From assembly GCF_024294805.1 (NCBI RefSeq), contig NZ_JANCLU010000004.1, forward strand, positions 226,601-290,600: DNA of 64,000 nucleotides, read 5' to 3'. This DNA comes from Alsobacter ponti (lineage in GTDB: Bacteria > Pseudomonadota > Alphaproteobacteria > Rhizobiales > Beijerinckiaceae). Positions 57,045-64,000 of the stretch are shown piece by piece. Every line of letters begins with the position of its first letter. Position 1 is the stretch's first letter. The notes below the pieces were generated by a model. That model was given only the letters and a program-made list of their open reading frames with translations. It was not told the DNA's origin and did not search any database. Made by a program: the position numbers and the translations under genes.

Positions 57045-57061
57045 CCGGCCGCCGCGCGGCC

Positions 57062-57943
57062 CTAGGAGGAGCGGAAACGGCCCGGAGCGAGCCCGAGCAC
57101 CAGCGCGCAGCCCAGCACCACGCACGCCGCGCCGGCGAGCTGCATCGCCGAGATCGGCTCGTCGAGCGCCAGCGCGCCGACCAGCACGGCGACGAGGGTG
57201 ACGGCGAACTCCACGCTGATCGCCCTGGTCGCGCCGATGGTGGCCACCAGCCGGAAATAGAGCGTGTAGGTGAGCGCGCTCATCAGGCAGCCGGCGATCA
57301 GCAGATAGAGATAGTCGACCGGACGTGGCCAGCCCGGAACGGGAACGAGCGCCAGCAGGGGAAGCGTCATCGCCCCGCCGAACAGGAAGGCGGCGATGGT
57401 CACCTCCCACGCCCCCACCTTGCGCAGCGCGCGGCTGGCGTAGACGCTGCCGAACGCCGCCGAGAACGAGGCGGCGAGCCCGCACAGGCACCCGAGCAGG
57501 AAGGTCCAGCTCGGCTCGACGGGCGGAAAGCCCACCAGCATCACGATGCCCAGCAGGCCGAAGCCGAGCCCGACCAGCCGCGCCGGCGTCATGCGCTCCA
57601 GACCCCAGGCCTGCGCGATCACCATCGAGAAGAGCGGGATCGAGGCGACCAGGATGGCCGCCATCGCGGTGCCGATGCGCGGCGTCGCGTAGTTGAGGCC
57701 GATCAGCTGCCCGGCGACCGTCGTCGCCCCCACGGTCGCGTATTGACGCCAGCGCGCCCCGCCGAAGCTGAGCCGCCGGCGCGTCAGGGCGGCGACGATG
57801 AGCAGCGTCGCCCCGGCCACGAAGGCGCGGAAGCTGACCGCGCCGACAAAGCCGAACGCGGCGACGATGCGCAGGATCACCAGAAAGGACAGGCCCCAGA
57901 TCAACGCCAGGGCGACGAAGGCGGACAGGTCTCTGGGCGACAC
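57062..57943 (-). CDS. EamA/DMT family exporter
   Basis: A 293-residue inner-membrane protein with about ten helices in two EamA repeats. It starts LSAFVALALIWGLSFLVILR, typical of the drug/metabolite transporter superfamily, with the second repeat near SAAFGSVYASRALRKVGAW and SAMQLAGAACVVLGCALVLG at the end. Probable role: export of an amino acid or metabolite; substrate unknown. GTG start at 57943 with GGGAG nine bases upstream. Confidence 0.9.
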   Translation of the reverse strand: MSPRDLSAFVALALIWGLSFLVILRIVAAFGFVGAVSFRAFVAGATLLIVAALTRRRLSFGGARWRQYATVGATTVAGQLIGLNYATPRIGTAMAAILVASIPLFSMVIAQAWGLERMTPARLVGLGFGLLGIVMLVGFPPVEPSWTFLLGCLCGLAASFSAAFGSVYASRALRKVGAWEVTIAAFLFGGAMTLPLLALVPVPGWPRPVDYLYLLIAGCLMSALTYTLYFRLVATIGATRAISVEFAVTLVAVLVGALALDEPISAMQLAGAACVVLGCALVLGLAPGRFRSS

Positions 57944-57992
57944 GCGGTGGACTCCCCGGGCGCGGGGGTGCGCGAAGCCCGGCCCGCGTCCG

Positions 57993-60620
57993 CTACAATT
58001 GTTTCCGGCCTGCGTCCAGCCGGGTCCGCTCGTGCGGCCGCCTCGTGGGGTGGCGGGGGCCGAAGCCGACCCGCTTCAGCGCCTCGGCGCAGGCGAGGTA
58101 GAGCGCCACCAGCCCGACAATGCAGGCCAGCACCGCGCCGGGCAGCGGCTCGAAGCCGACGAGCCGGCCGAGCGGCGTCATCGCCACCCCGAGCGCCACG
58201 GCGAGCGCCCCGAGCGAGGTGACCACCAGCACGCGGTGCGGCCGGCTGGTCCAGAACGGCAGCGAGGTGCGGATAAGGAACACGACGAGCAGCTGCGTCG
58301 CCATCGATTCCACGAACCAGGCGGTCCTGAACGTCTCCACCGGCGCGTCGAACACGAAGGTCAGCGCCAGGAACGTGGCGATGTCGAACACCGACGAGAG
58401 CGGCCCCATCACCAGCGCGAAGCGCCACACCTCCGGCATGCTCCAGTCGTGCGGGCGGGCGATCTCCTGCTCGTCGACCGCGTCGAACGACACGCCGGTC
58501 TCGCTGATGTCGTAGAGCAGGTCGTTGAGCAGCACCTGCACCGGCGTCAGCGGCAGAAACGGCAGGAACAGCGAGGCGAGCGCCATCGAGATCATGTTGC
58601 CGAAGTTCGACGAGGTGCCCATGCGGACATACTTCATGATGTTGGCGTAGGTGCGCCGCCCCTCGATGACGCCGTCGGCGATGACGCCGAGATCGTGCTC
58701 CAGCAGGATCAGGTCGGCGGCGGCGCGCGCCACGTCGGACGCGCCGTCGACGGACAGCCCGGCGTCCGCCGCCTTGATGGCCGGCGCGTCGTTGATGCCG
58801 TCCCCGATGAACCCCACCGTGTGGCCGCTGGCGCGCAGCGCGCGCACGATGCGGGCCTTCTGCTCGGGCGTGACGCGCGCGAACAGGTCCACGTGCGCCA
58901 CCCGCCCGGCGAGCGCCACGTCCGTCAGCGTCTCGACCTCCGCGCCGGTGATCAGCCGGTGCGCCTTCAGGCCGAGCGCCTCGACAATGTGGCGCAACAC
59001 CGGGGCGGTGTCGCCCGAAATGATCTTGATGCGCACGCCGGCGCGCTCCAGCCGCGCGATGGCCACGGCGGCGGACGGCTTGGGCGGATCCACGAACACG
59101 CAGAAGCCGGCGAATGTCAGGTCTGTCTCGTCCTCGGCGTCCGCCGACGCCTGGTCGGCCGGCATGGCGCGCCAGGCGATGCCGAGGCAGCGCAGCCCCT
59201 GCGCGGCCTGCTCCTGCTGGAAGGCGTCCAGCCGCGCGCGCAACGCCGCGTCGAGCGGCGCCAGCCCGCCGCCCGCCTGCTCCACCCGCGTGGCGCGCTC
59301 GATGATGGTCTCGGGCGCGCCCTTCACCACCAACAGCCTGTCGCCGCCATGGGCGGCCAGCACCGAGACGCGGCGCCGTTCGAAGTCGAACGGCGCGTCG
59401 GCCACGGCGCTCCAGCCCGTCAGGTCGACGGCCTCGCCGCTCTCGAGGATGGCGTCGTCGAGCGGGCTGCGGATGCCGCTCTCGAAGCGGCTGTTGAGCG
59501 TGGCGAGCTCCAGCACGCGGCCGGAGGTCGCGCCGACGGCGTCCACGTGCGCGACGAGCGAGATGCGCGCCTGCGTCAGCGTGCCCGTCTTGTCGGCGCA
59601 CAGCACGTCCATCGCCCCGAGGTCGTGGATGGCCGACAGGCGCTTGACGATGACCTTGCGCCGGGCGAGGCGCAGCGCGCCGCGCGACAGCGTCACCGTC
59701 ATCACCATCGGCAGCAGGCCGGGCGTGAGCCCGATGGCGAGCGCCACGGCGAACAGGAACGCCTCCATCGCCGGCCGCCCGAGCGCCAGGTTGGCCAGCA
59801 GCACGAGCAGCAGCAGGAACGTCGTCATGCGCACGATCAGCATGCCGAGGCCGTGCAGCCCGCGCTCGAAGGCGGTGGGCGGCTGGCTCGCCTCCAGCGC
59901 CGCCGCGATGCCGCCGAAGCGCGTCCGCGCGCCGGTCGCCACCACCAGCATCGTCGCCTCGCCCGCCACCATCGCCGTGCCGCCGAACAGCGCGTTGAAG
60001 GCGTCGGCCGGCAGCACGGATGCGCAGACGCCCGGCCGCTTCTCGACCGGGAAGGCCTCGCCGGTGAGGATGGCCTCGTCGGAGTGCGCGCCGCGCGCCT
60101 CCAGCACCACGCCATCGGCCGGCACGAGGTCGCCGGCGCGCAGGGCGACGATGTCGCCGGGGACCACCCCCTCCACCGGGACCCCCGCCAGCGCGCCGTC
60201 GCGCCGGACGCGCGCCTGGACGCCGACAGAGCGCTTCAGCGCGTCGGCGACGCCCTCGGCGCGATGCTCCTGGCTGACGTCCAGCGTCGTCGAGATGGCG
60301 ATGATCGCGACGATGATGACGAAGCTGGCGTGATCGCCCAACGCCGCCGACACCAGCGCCGCGACGATGAGGATGGCGATCAGCGGCTCGGCGACCCGCC
60401 GGACGATTTTGGCGATCAGCCGCCGGCGGATCGGCTCCTGCACGACGTTGCGGCCGAACTCGGTGAGCCGCCGCTCGGCTTCGGCCGACGTCAGCCCCTC
60501 GAGGCTCGCGCCCGCCGCGGCCAGCAGCGCCGGCGCGGGCTGCCGCCAGAACGGCTCGTCAGTCGCCGCCGCGGCGGCCGGACCGGCCGGCGGAGAGGAG
60601 AGCGACGGAGGTGTCGACAT
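57993..60620 (-). CDS. mgtA: Magnesium-translocating P-type ATPase
   Basis: An 875-residue P3B-type ATPase that imports Mg2+ at the inner membrane. The phosphorylated Asp is in CADKTGTLTQARIS. Other P-type marks are the actuator loop LTGEAFPVEK (TGES equivalent), GDGINDAPAIKAADAGLSVD, and the MgtA-specific DLILLEHDLGVIADGVIEGR followed by RTYANIMKYVRMGTSSNFGN. Ten membrane helices are expected and consistent. No upstream Mg riboswitch or leader peptide was recognised. The ATG at 60620 starts a Ser/Pro/Ala-rich N-terminus. Confidence 0.96.
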   Translation of the reverse strand: MSTPPSLSSPPAGPAAAAATDEPFWRQPAPALLAAAGASLEGLTSAEAERRLTEFGRNVVQEPIRRRLIAKIVRRVAEPLIAILIVAALVSAALGDHASFVIIVAIIAISTTLDVSQEHRAEGVADALKRSVGVQARVRRDGALAGVPVEGVVPGDIVALRAGDLVPADGVVLEARGAHSDEAILTGEAFPVEKRPGVCASVLPADAFNALFGGTAMVAGEATMLVVATGARTRFGGIAAALEASQPPTAFERGLHGLGMLIVRMTTFLLLLVLLANLALGRPAMEAFLFAVALAIGLTPGLLPMVMTVTLSRGALRLARRKVIVKRLSAIHDLGAMDVLCADKTGTLTQARISLVAHVDAVGATSGRVLELATLNSRFESGIRSPLDDAILESGEAVDLTGWSAVADAPFDFERRRVSVLAAHGGDRLLVVKGAPETIIERATRVEQAGGGLAPLDAALRARLDAFQQEQAAQGLRCLGIAWRAMPADQASADAEDETDLTFAGFCVFVDPPKPSAAVAIARLERAGVRIKIISGDTAPVLRHIVEALGLKAHRLITGAEVETLTDVALAGRVAHVDLFARVTPEQKARIVRALRASGHTVGFIGDGINDAPAIKAADAGLSVDGASDVARAAADLILLEHDLGVIADGVIEGRRTYANIMKYVRMGTSSNFGNMISMALASLFLPFLPLTPVQVLLNDLLYDISETGVSFDAVDEQEIARPHDWSMPEVWRFALVMGPLSSVFDIATFLALTFVFDAPVETFRTAWFVESMATQLLVVFLIRTSLPFWTSRPHRVLVVTSLGALAVALGVAMTPLGRLVGFEPLPGAVLACIVGLVALYLACAEALKRVGFGPRHPTRRPHERTRLDAGRKQL

Positions 60621-60961
60621 GAATCTCGACTCGATGAAGCATGAGCTTGATGCCGGGCAATCGTCGAACGCAAGAAGACTCGCGCGCGATTGTCGGAAGA
60701 CGGAAGCAGATACAACATAACGAATCTGTATATTGACCGTGACCTACGCGGATTCAATCATGAAGTTGCTCGGTTCGCGGGTCATGGCTTCCACCCTGTT
60801 GCAACAGCGAGCCCAGCCTCCCCTCGGTCGTGACAGCCCACCGGGGGTTTGGAACACATCGCCCCGGGTCGCGCGGCGCGGCATCCCCCTCAGGAACGCG
60901 CCGCCGCCTCCCGTTTTCGTTCCCCCTTCGTCGTCTCCGATCTAGCGCAGCCGTCGCGGTG
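60621..60961. promoter_or_regulatory. 341-base region upstream of mgtA
   Basis: It must contain the mgtA promoter. An AT-rich stretch at 60711-60740 (reading TATACAGATTCG and TATGTTGTAT on the minus strand) is the likely core. A perfect 12-base palindrome, CTGTTGCAACAG, is at 60796-60807 and could be an operator. No small ORF, tRNA or riboswitch was recognised. Confidence 0.4.
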
Positions 60962-62164
60962 CTATGGCCTGCCGGCGCGCAGCGTCGCGCTGACGCGCCA
61001 CAGCACGCCGACGAGCGCCAGGCTTGCGAACGCCGCCGCCACCAGCGCCCATAGCAGCACGTCGCCCCCGAAACGCTCCATCGCCAGCGCCGACAGGGCG
61101 GGGGCGGCGGCCTGCGCCAGCAGGGCGGGCATCGCCAGCCGTCCCATCAGCCGCGCGTACTGGCCCGGGCCGAACAGGCTGAGCGGAAGCGTGCCGCGCG
61201 CGATCGAATAGACGCCGTTGCCCGCTCCGAACAACGCCAGCGCGAGGGCGGCCAGCGGCGTCGCGGCGGCGAGCAGCAGGAGGCCGAGCGCGGCCAGCGC
61301 CACCGCCGTCGTCATGGTCCAGATCGGATGATAGTGGCGCGCCAGCCCGCCCTCCACCAGCCGCGCGCCGACCTGCGCCGGGCCGAACAGCGCCCCCAGC
61401 GCGACCGCCTGGTCGAGGCTCATGCCCCGCCCTTGCAGGAGGTTGATCAAATGCACCAGCAGGGCCGTCGGCACGACGGCGAACACGGTGAGCAGCGCCG
61501 CCAGGCACAGGAACACCGTGAGGTGATCGCGGGGCGCTTGCGAGGGAGCGGTCGCGGCCGGCGCCTCGCCGGCGGCGACGCCCGGCGTCGCGGCGGGACG
61601 CGCCGGCAGCGCCGGCACCAGCCAGGCGTACAGCGGCAGAGCCACGACGAGGTGCAGGACGGCGTAGACGGCGCAGGCGCCTCGCCAGCCCAGCTCCGCC
61701 CCAAGCCAGGCGCTGAGCGGCCAGCACACCGTGCTGGCGAAGCCGCCGAACACCGTGACGGTGGTGATTCCGCTGCGGGCGTCTCGTCCGTAGAGCCGTC
61801 CCAGCGTGCTGAACGCCGCGTCGTAGAGGCCGGAACCCATGCCCGTGCCGATCAAAAGCCACGCGGCGAGCCAGAGCGGCAGGGTGGGCGCGAGCGACAG
61901 CGCCACCAGCCCTGCCGCGAACAGCACGGAGCTGGCCATCAGCACGGGGCGGCCGCCCCGCCGATCGATGATGCGGCCGATGCGCGGCGCGACGAGGCCC
62001 GCGCCGAGCAAGCCCAGCGACGAACCGCTCATCACCCAGCCGAGGCTCCAGCCCGTGTCGGCCGCGATGCGCCCGCCGAGCGGCCCGGTGAGGTAGTAGG
62101 TCGAGCCGAAGGCCAGCACCTGGGTGAGCCCCAGCACGCAGGCGGCGCGCGTGATGGGCGTCAT
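60962..62164 (-). CDS. MFS transporter
   Basis: A 400-residue, about twelve-helix permease. The start ATG at 62164 begins MTPITRAACVLGLTQVLAFG. The loop between helices 2 and 3 has GRIIDRRGGRPVLMASSVLF, the MFS signature, and residues about 190-220 form a cytoplasmic linker (PARPAATPGVAAGEAPAAT). The substrate cannot be told from sequence; NarK/oxalate-type and drug exporters both share the pattern. An upstream in-frame extension to 62323 is rich in Arg/Pro and was rejected as the start. Confidence 0.88.
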   Translation of the reverse strand: MTPITRAACVLGLTQVLAFGSTYYLTGPLGGRIAADTGWSLGWVMSGSSLGLLGAGLVAPRIGRIIDRRGGRPVLMASSVLFAAGLVALSLAPTLPLWLAAWLLIGTGMGSGLYDAAFSTLGRLYGRDARSGITTVTVFGGFASTVCWPLSAWLGAELGWRGACAVYAVLHLVVALPLYAWLVPALPARPAATPGVAAGEAPAATAPSQAPRDHLTVFLCLAALLTVFAVVPTALLVHLINLLQGRGMSLDQAVALGALFGPAQVGARLVEGGLARHYHPIWTMTTAVALAALGLLLLAAATPLAALALALFGAGNGVYSIARGTLPLSLFGPGQYARLMGRLAMPALLAQAAAPALSALAMERFGGDVLLWALVAAAFASLALVGVLWRVSATLRAGRP

Positions 62165-62358
62165 GGTGGAGGCGATCCGGGAGCCGCCATGCGGGTCTCC
62201 TGCCCGGTGCGGGCGACGGGAAAGGACAGCACCGTCATAATCTGATCCGCGCGATTCGGGGTGGCGCGCGCGGCGCGGCCGCGCAAGGGGCCGCGATTGA
62301 CGGAACTGGCGGGCTGGCGTCAACGTTGCCGTCCGATACGGTCCCGGAGATGAAGCCG

Positions 62359-62655
62359 ATGAAGCCTGTCCTGTTCAGCTGCGCCGCCGCGCTCGCCCTC
62401 GCCGGGTGCATGCCGCAAACGCGGACCGTGTACGAGCCGCAGCCGGCGGTCGCCATGGCGCAGCTGGGCGACAACGTGCTGTGGGCGCGCACCGACGGCC
62501 GGCGCATGGCCACCGATCCCGCCTTGCGCGCGCAGGGCGAGGCCGACAAGGCGCGTTGCGAGGAGGAGGCGACGACGAGCGGCGTGCTGCAGTGGCGAGC
62601 CTTCGCGTCGTGCATGAACCGCGCCGGCTACGTGGAGATGCGCCAGCCGGGCTGA
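62359..62655 (+). CDS. Small lipoprotein of unknown function
   Basis: A 98-residue secreted lipoprotein: MKPVLFSCAAALALAGC ends in a lipobox with Cys17. The mature part is soluble and contains LWARTDGRRMATDPALRAQG followed by a Cys pair (KARCEEEATTSG and FASCMNRAGYVEM) that may form a disulfide. GGAG nine bases upstream favours the ATG at 62359 over that at 62350. No domain recognised. Confidence 0.75.
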   Translation: MKPVLFSCAAALALAGCMPQTRTVYEPQPAVAMAQLGDNVLWARTDGRRMATDPALRAQGEADKARCEEEATTSGVLQWRAFASCMNRAGYVEMRQPG

Positions 62656-62856
62656 GGCCCGCCCGATCCTGATTCGCTCCCGCCCGGGATGCAGGTTCAG
62701 GTTGTGTTGCGGGCTTATTCTACCTCCCTGAGTAGTATCGTTCGACCAAATTCGCTATTCCGCCGTACGTATTCGGTGGTATCGTGAGTTGGCGCTAGTC
62801 AAGACTTACTTGCTGGCGTAAGGATTGACGGTCTTATTCGGTGGGGAGAAGGTCAC

Positions 62857-63327
62857 TTGGACGACAAGTCTATTTCGGGCGGACTGGTAGAGCACGCCGC
62901 GACGATCGTGGCTGCCTACGTCAGCAATAATTCGATCCCGGCCTCGGGGATTGCTGCCCTGATCGCGTCCGTCCACTCGGCCCTGAACAGCGTGGCGACC
63001 GCGCAGGACCCGCATAACGGCCCGGCGGCGAAGCCGGCGCCCCCGGTTCCGATCCGCAAGTCCGTCACGCCTGACTACCTGGTGAGCCTCGAGGACGGCC
63101 AGCGCTACAAGTCGCTGAAGCGTCATCTGGCCGGCCGCGGGCTGACGCCCGAGCAATATCGCGAGAAATGGGGCCTGCCGTCGAACTATCCGATGGTCGC
63201 GCCCAATTACGCGAAGCAACGCTCGGAACTCGCCAAGGCCGCCGGGCTCGGCAAGATCAGGGTCAGCCCCAGCGCGGCAAAGACTGCCGCCGCCAAGCCG
63301 CGCGCCGCGAAGGCCCCCAAGGCCTAG
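62857..63327 (+). CDS. MucR/Ros family regulator, zinc ligands absent
   Basis: A 156-residue DNA-binding protein. The N-terminal helices (LVEHAATIVAAYVSNNSIPA) give oligomerisation, residues about 65-110 the Ros/MucR DNA-binding domain (VTPDYLVSLEDGQRYKSLKR, LTPEQYREKWGLP), and the tail is Ala/Lys-rich. In Ros the finger begins C-x2-C; here it reads S-x2-D (SLEDG), so zinc binding is unlikely, as in some Mesorhizobium homologues. The start is TTG at 62857 behind GGGGAGAAGG. MucR proteins silence AT-rich DNA and often repress their own gene; the 200-base AT-richer upstream region fits that. Confidence 0.9.
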   Translation: MDDKSISGGLVEHAATIVAAYVSNNSIPASGIAALIASVHSALNSVATAQDPHNGPAAKPAPPVPIRKSVTPDYLVSLEDGQRYKSLKRHLAGRGLTPEQYREKWGLPSNYPMVAPNYAKQRSELAKAAGLGKIRVSPSAAKTAAAKPRAAKAPKA

Positions 63328-63925
63328 AGACACGCGGGGGCAAAGCCCGGCCGGCGATCCGGCGACGCGAGCGCCGACGCCGCCAACGTCAGAAAGGCGA
63401 ATGCCGTTCGACGGTTTCCGGACTCTCGCCGCGAAGCTGAGAAAGAGTGCGCCATTCGCTGAGCCCCGAAGCGATGGCGCAAAGAGCGGACGGCGTCCGC
63501 CCGGCTCCGAATCTCGCAGAGGGCAGCGCCAAGGGCGGGCTTCCGCCCGCCCGTCCCCGGAACCCCGCAGCGACAGCGCAAAGGGCGGACGCCAGTCCGC
63601 CCGTCCCAGAACCCCGCAGCGAAAGCGCCAAGGGCGGGCTTCCGCCCGCCCCGTTCCCGGAACCCCGCAGCGTAGCGGAGGGGTATCCGGGAGCCAGCGC
63701 ATGGATGCTGCCGCGAAGCGGCGCTCAATGGAAAAGGCCATCAGGACGCGCTGGCGCGCGACATATTGCGCTGGGCCCCGGGCCTGCCTCCGCCAAGGCT
63801 CCGGCATCCCGGGGACGGGCGGGCCGGAGGCCCGCAGCCCGACTGACGGAAGCCAGCCCGCCACCCCGTTCCCGAAACCCGGGGGCGACAGCAATGGGTT
63901 TCGGCGACCTCTGCTCAAGTCGAGC
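63328..63925. other. Non-coding region after mucR
   Basis: About 600 bases. Apart from the hairpin array (63464-63662) and a degenerate unit (63866-63898) it includes a dyad CCCCGCAGCG...CGGAGGGG at 63663-63682. No ORF here has the composition or motifs of a real protein. Confidence 0.6.
63464..63662 (+). repeat. Tandem array of four ~50-nt hairpin units
   Basis: Four units (63464-63512, 63513-63562, 63563-63611, 63612-63662) follow each other with no gap, and degenerate pieces recur at 63663 and 63866-63898. Units 2 and 4 contain GGGCGGGC-TTCC-GCCCGCCC; units 1 and 3 contain a (G)GCGGAC...GTCCGC(C) stem. Each stem pairs perfectly though the sequences differ. It lies between mucR and the window end in DNA with no credible gene. 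Confidence 0.85.
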
Positions 63926-63955
63926 TTGACATTCGCAGGAATTTATGCCTATATG
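63926..63955 (+). promoter_or_regulatory. Strong sigma-70-type promoter near the right edge
   Basis: A consensus TTGACA (63926) and TATATG (63950) are separated by 18 bases, opening into DNA that continues beyond the window. GAGGAAGG at 63972-63979 followed by GTG at 63992 may be the start of the next gene, but only three codons are visible. Confidence 0.5.
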
Positions 63956-64000
63956 GCTCTCGTCCTCACCCGAGGAAGGGGCGTCTGCAGCGTGGCCGAT

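Larger units (their letters stand above)
56592..57061. other. 470-base intergenic region between FecR and EamA genes
   Basis: This gap holds the FecR promoter with its palindrome near 56619, a compact hairpin GGGGGA-CGT-TCCCCC at 56873-56887, the inverted repeat at 56920, the putative sRNA and its terminator. Between about 56640 and 56870 I see no gene and no other clear signal. Confidence 0.6.

Noticed and set aside
57798-60644. A 948-codon plus-strand open frame opposite mgtA
   Set aside because: It is a shadow of the P-type ATPase gene, dominated by Arg/Gln/His codons that mirror the sense strand.
60621-60960. Mg2+ riboswitch (M-box) or MgtL-type leader upstream of mgtA
   Set aside because: I found no M-box core and no proline-rich leader ORF in the expected position.
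63464-63662. CRISPR array
   Set aside because: Units abut with no spacers of variable sequence, and no cas genes are present.

Overview
The window is about 70% GC and densely packed with short gaps. Its gene families point to an alphaproteobacterium of the order Hyphomicrobiales (Rhizobiales): a MucR/Ros-type regulator, a DUF6460 membrane protein, an archaeal-type class I lysyl-tRNA synthetase, a kdsB-pheA pair, a cycM-like cytochrome c, a cpa/tad pilus locus with CtrA-like TTAA motifs, and an SRP RNA-dnaX-ybaB-recR block. I would guess a lineage near Methylobacteriaceae or its relatives. The family cannot be fixed from sequence reading alone.

Layout. Positions 1-18263 are mostly housekeeping: a partial NlpC/P60 hydrolase, MarR regulator and leucyl aminopeptidase (minus strand); a family 2 glycosyltransferase with a GspE-like N-terminal domain; an amino-acid-type binding protein; lysS; a TauE/SafE permease; an S24 repressor; DUF952-pyrD; a MATE exporter with DUF6460; an HSL-type hydrolase; a FixJ/NarL response regulator divergent from a symporter-like membrane protein; a TPR lipoprotein; kdsB-pheA; and a membrane-anchored cytochrome c. 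Positions 18516-26224 hold a yejAABEF-type oligopeptide/microcin C importer with two binding-protein paralogues, followed by deoB and upp, and then a gamma-glutamyltransferase. Positions 30068-37862 are a sugar island: an ABC importer with a single ATPase and two fused permeases, divergent from an SDR dehydrogenase, KDGal kinase, KDPGal aldolase and PfkB kinase. Positions 37896-48588 are the tad/cpa pilus locus (TadE-like genes and a secretin-N protein on minus; flp, cpaABCDEF and tadBC on plus). Positions 48605-53107 hold nudC, a HIT protein, SRP RNA, dnaX, ybaB and recR. Positions 53127-56591 hold a CHASE2 adenylate cyclase and a FecR-domain protein. The rest carries an EamA exporter, an mgtA magnesium ATPase, an MFS transporter, a small lipoprotein, a zinc-less mucR and a hairpin repeat array.

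The most interesting unexplained DNA lies between fecR and the EamA gene (about 56920-57044). There a perfect 13-bp inverted repeat of TGC-N3-GCA type precedes a two-hairpin RNA-like segment with a single-stranded TTTCCTCCCT core and a strong intrinsic terminator, with no protein gene to account for them. This resembles the alphaproteobacterial MmgR (alpha-r8) small RNA, linked to polyhydroxybutyrate control. The putative operator resembles PhaR sites, which suggests an untested PHB feedback circuit. A second signal is a tandem array (63464-63662) of roughly 50-nt units in which two stem sequences alternate and each keeps perfect pairing.

All calls come from reading the sequence. Family assignments rest on recognised motifs; no database search was run.
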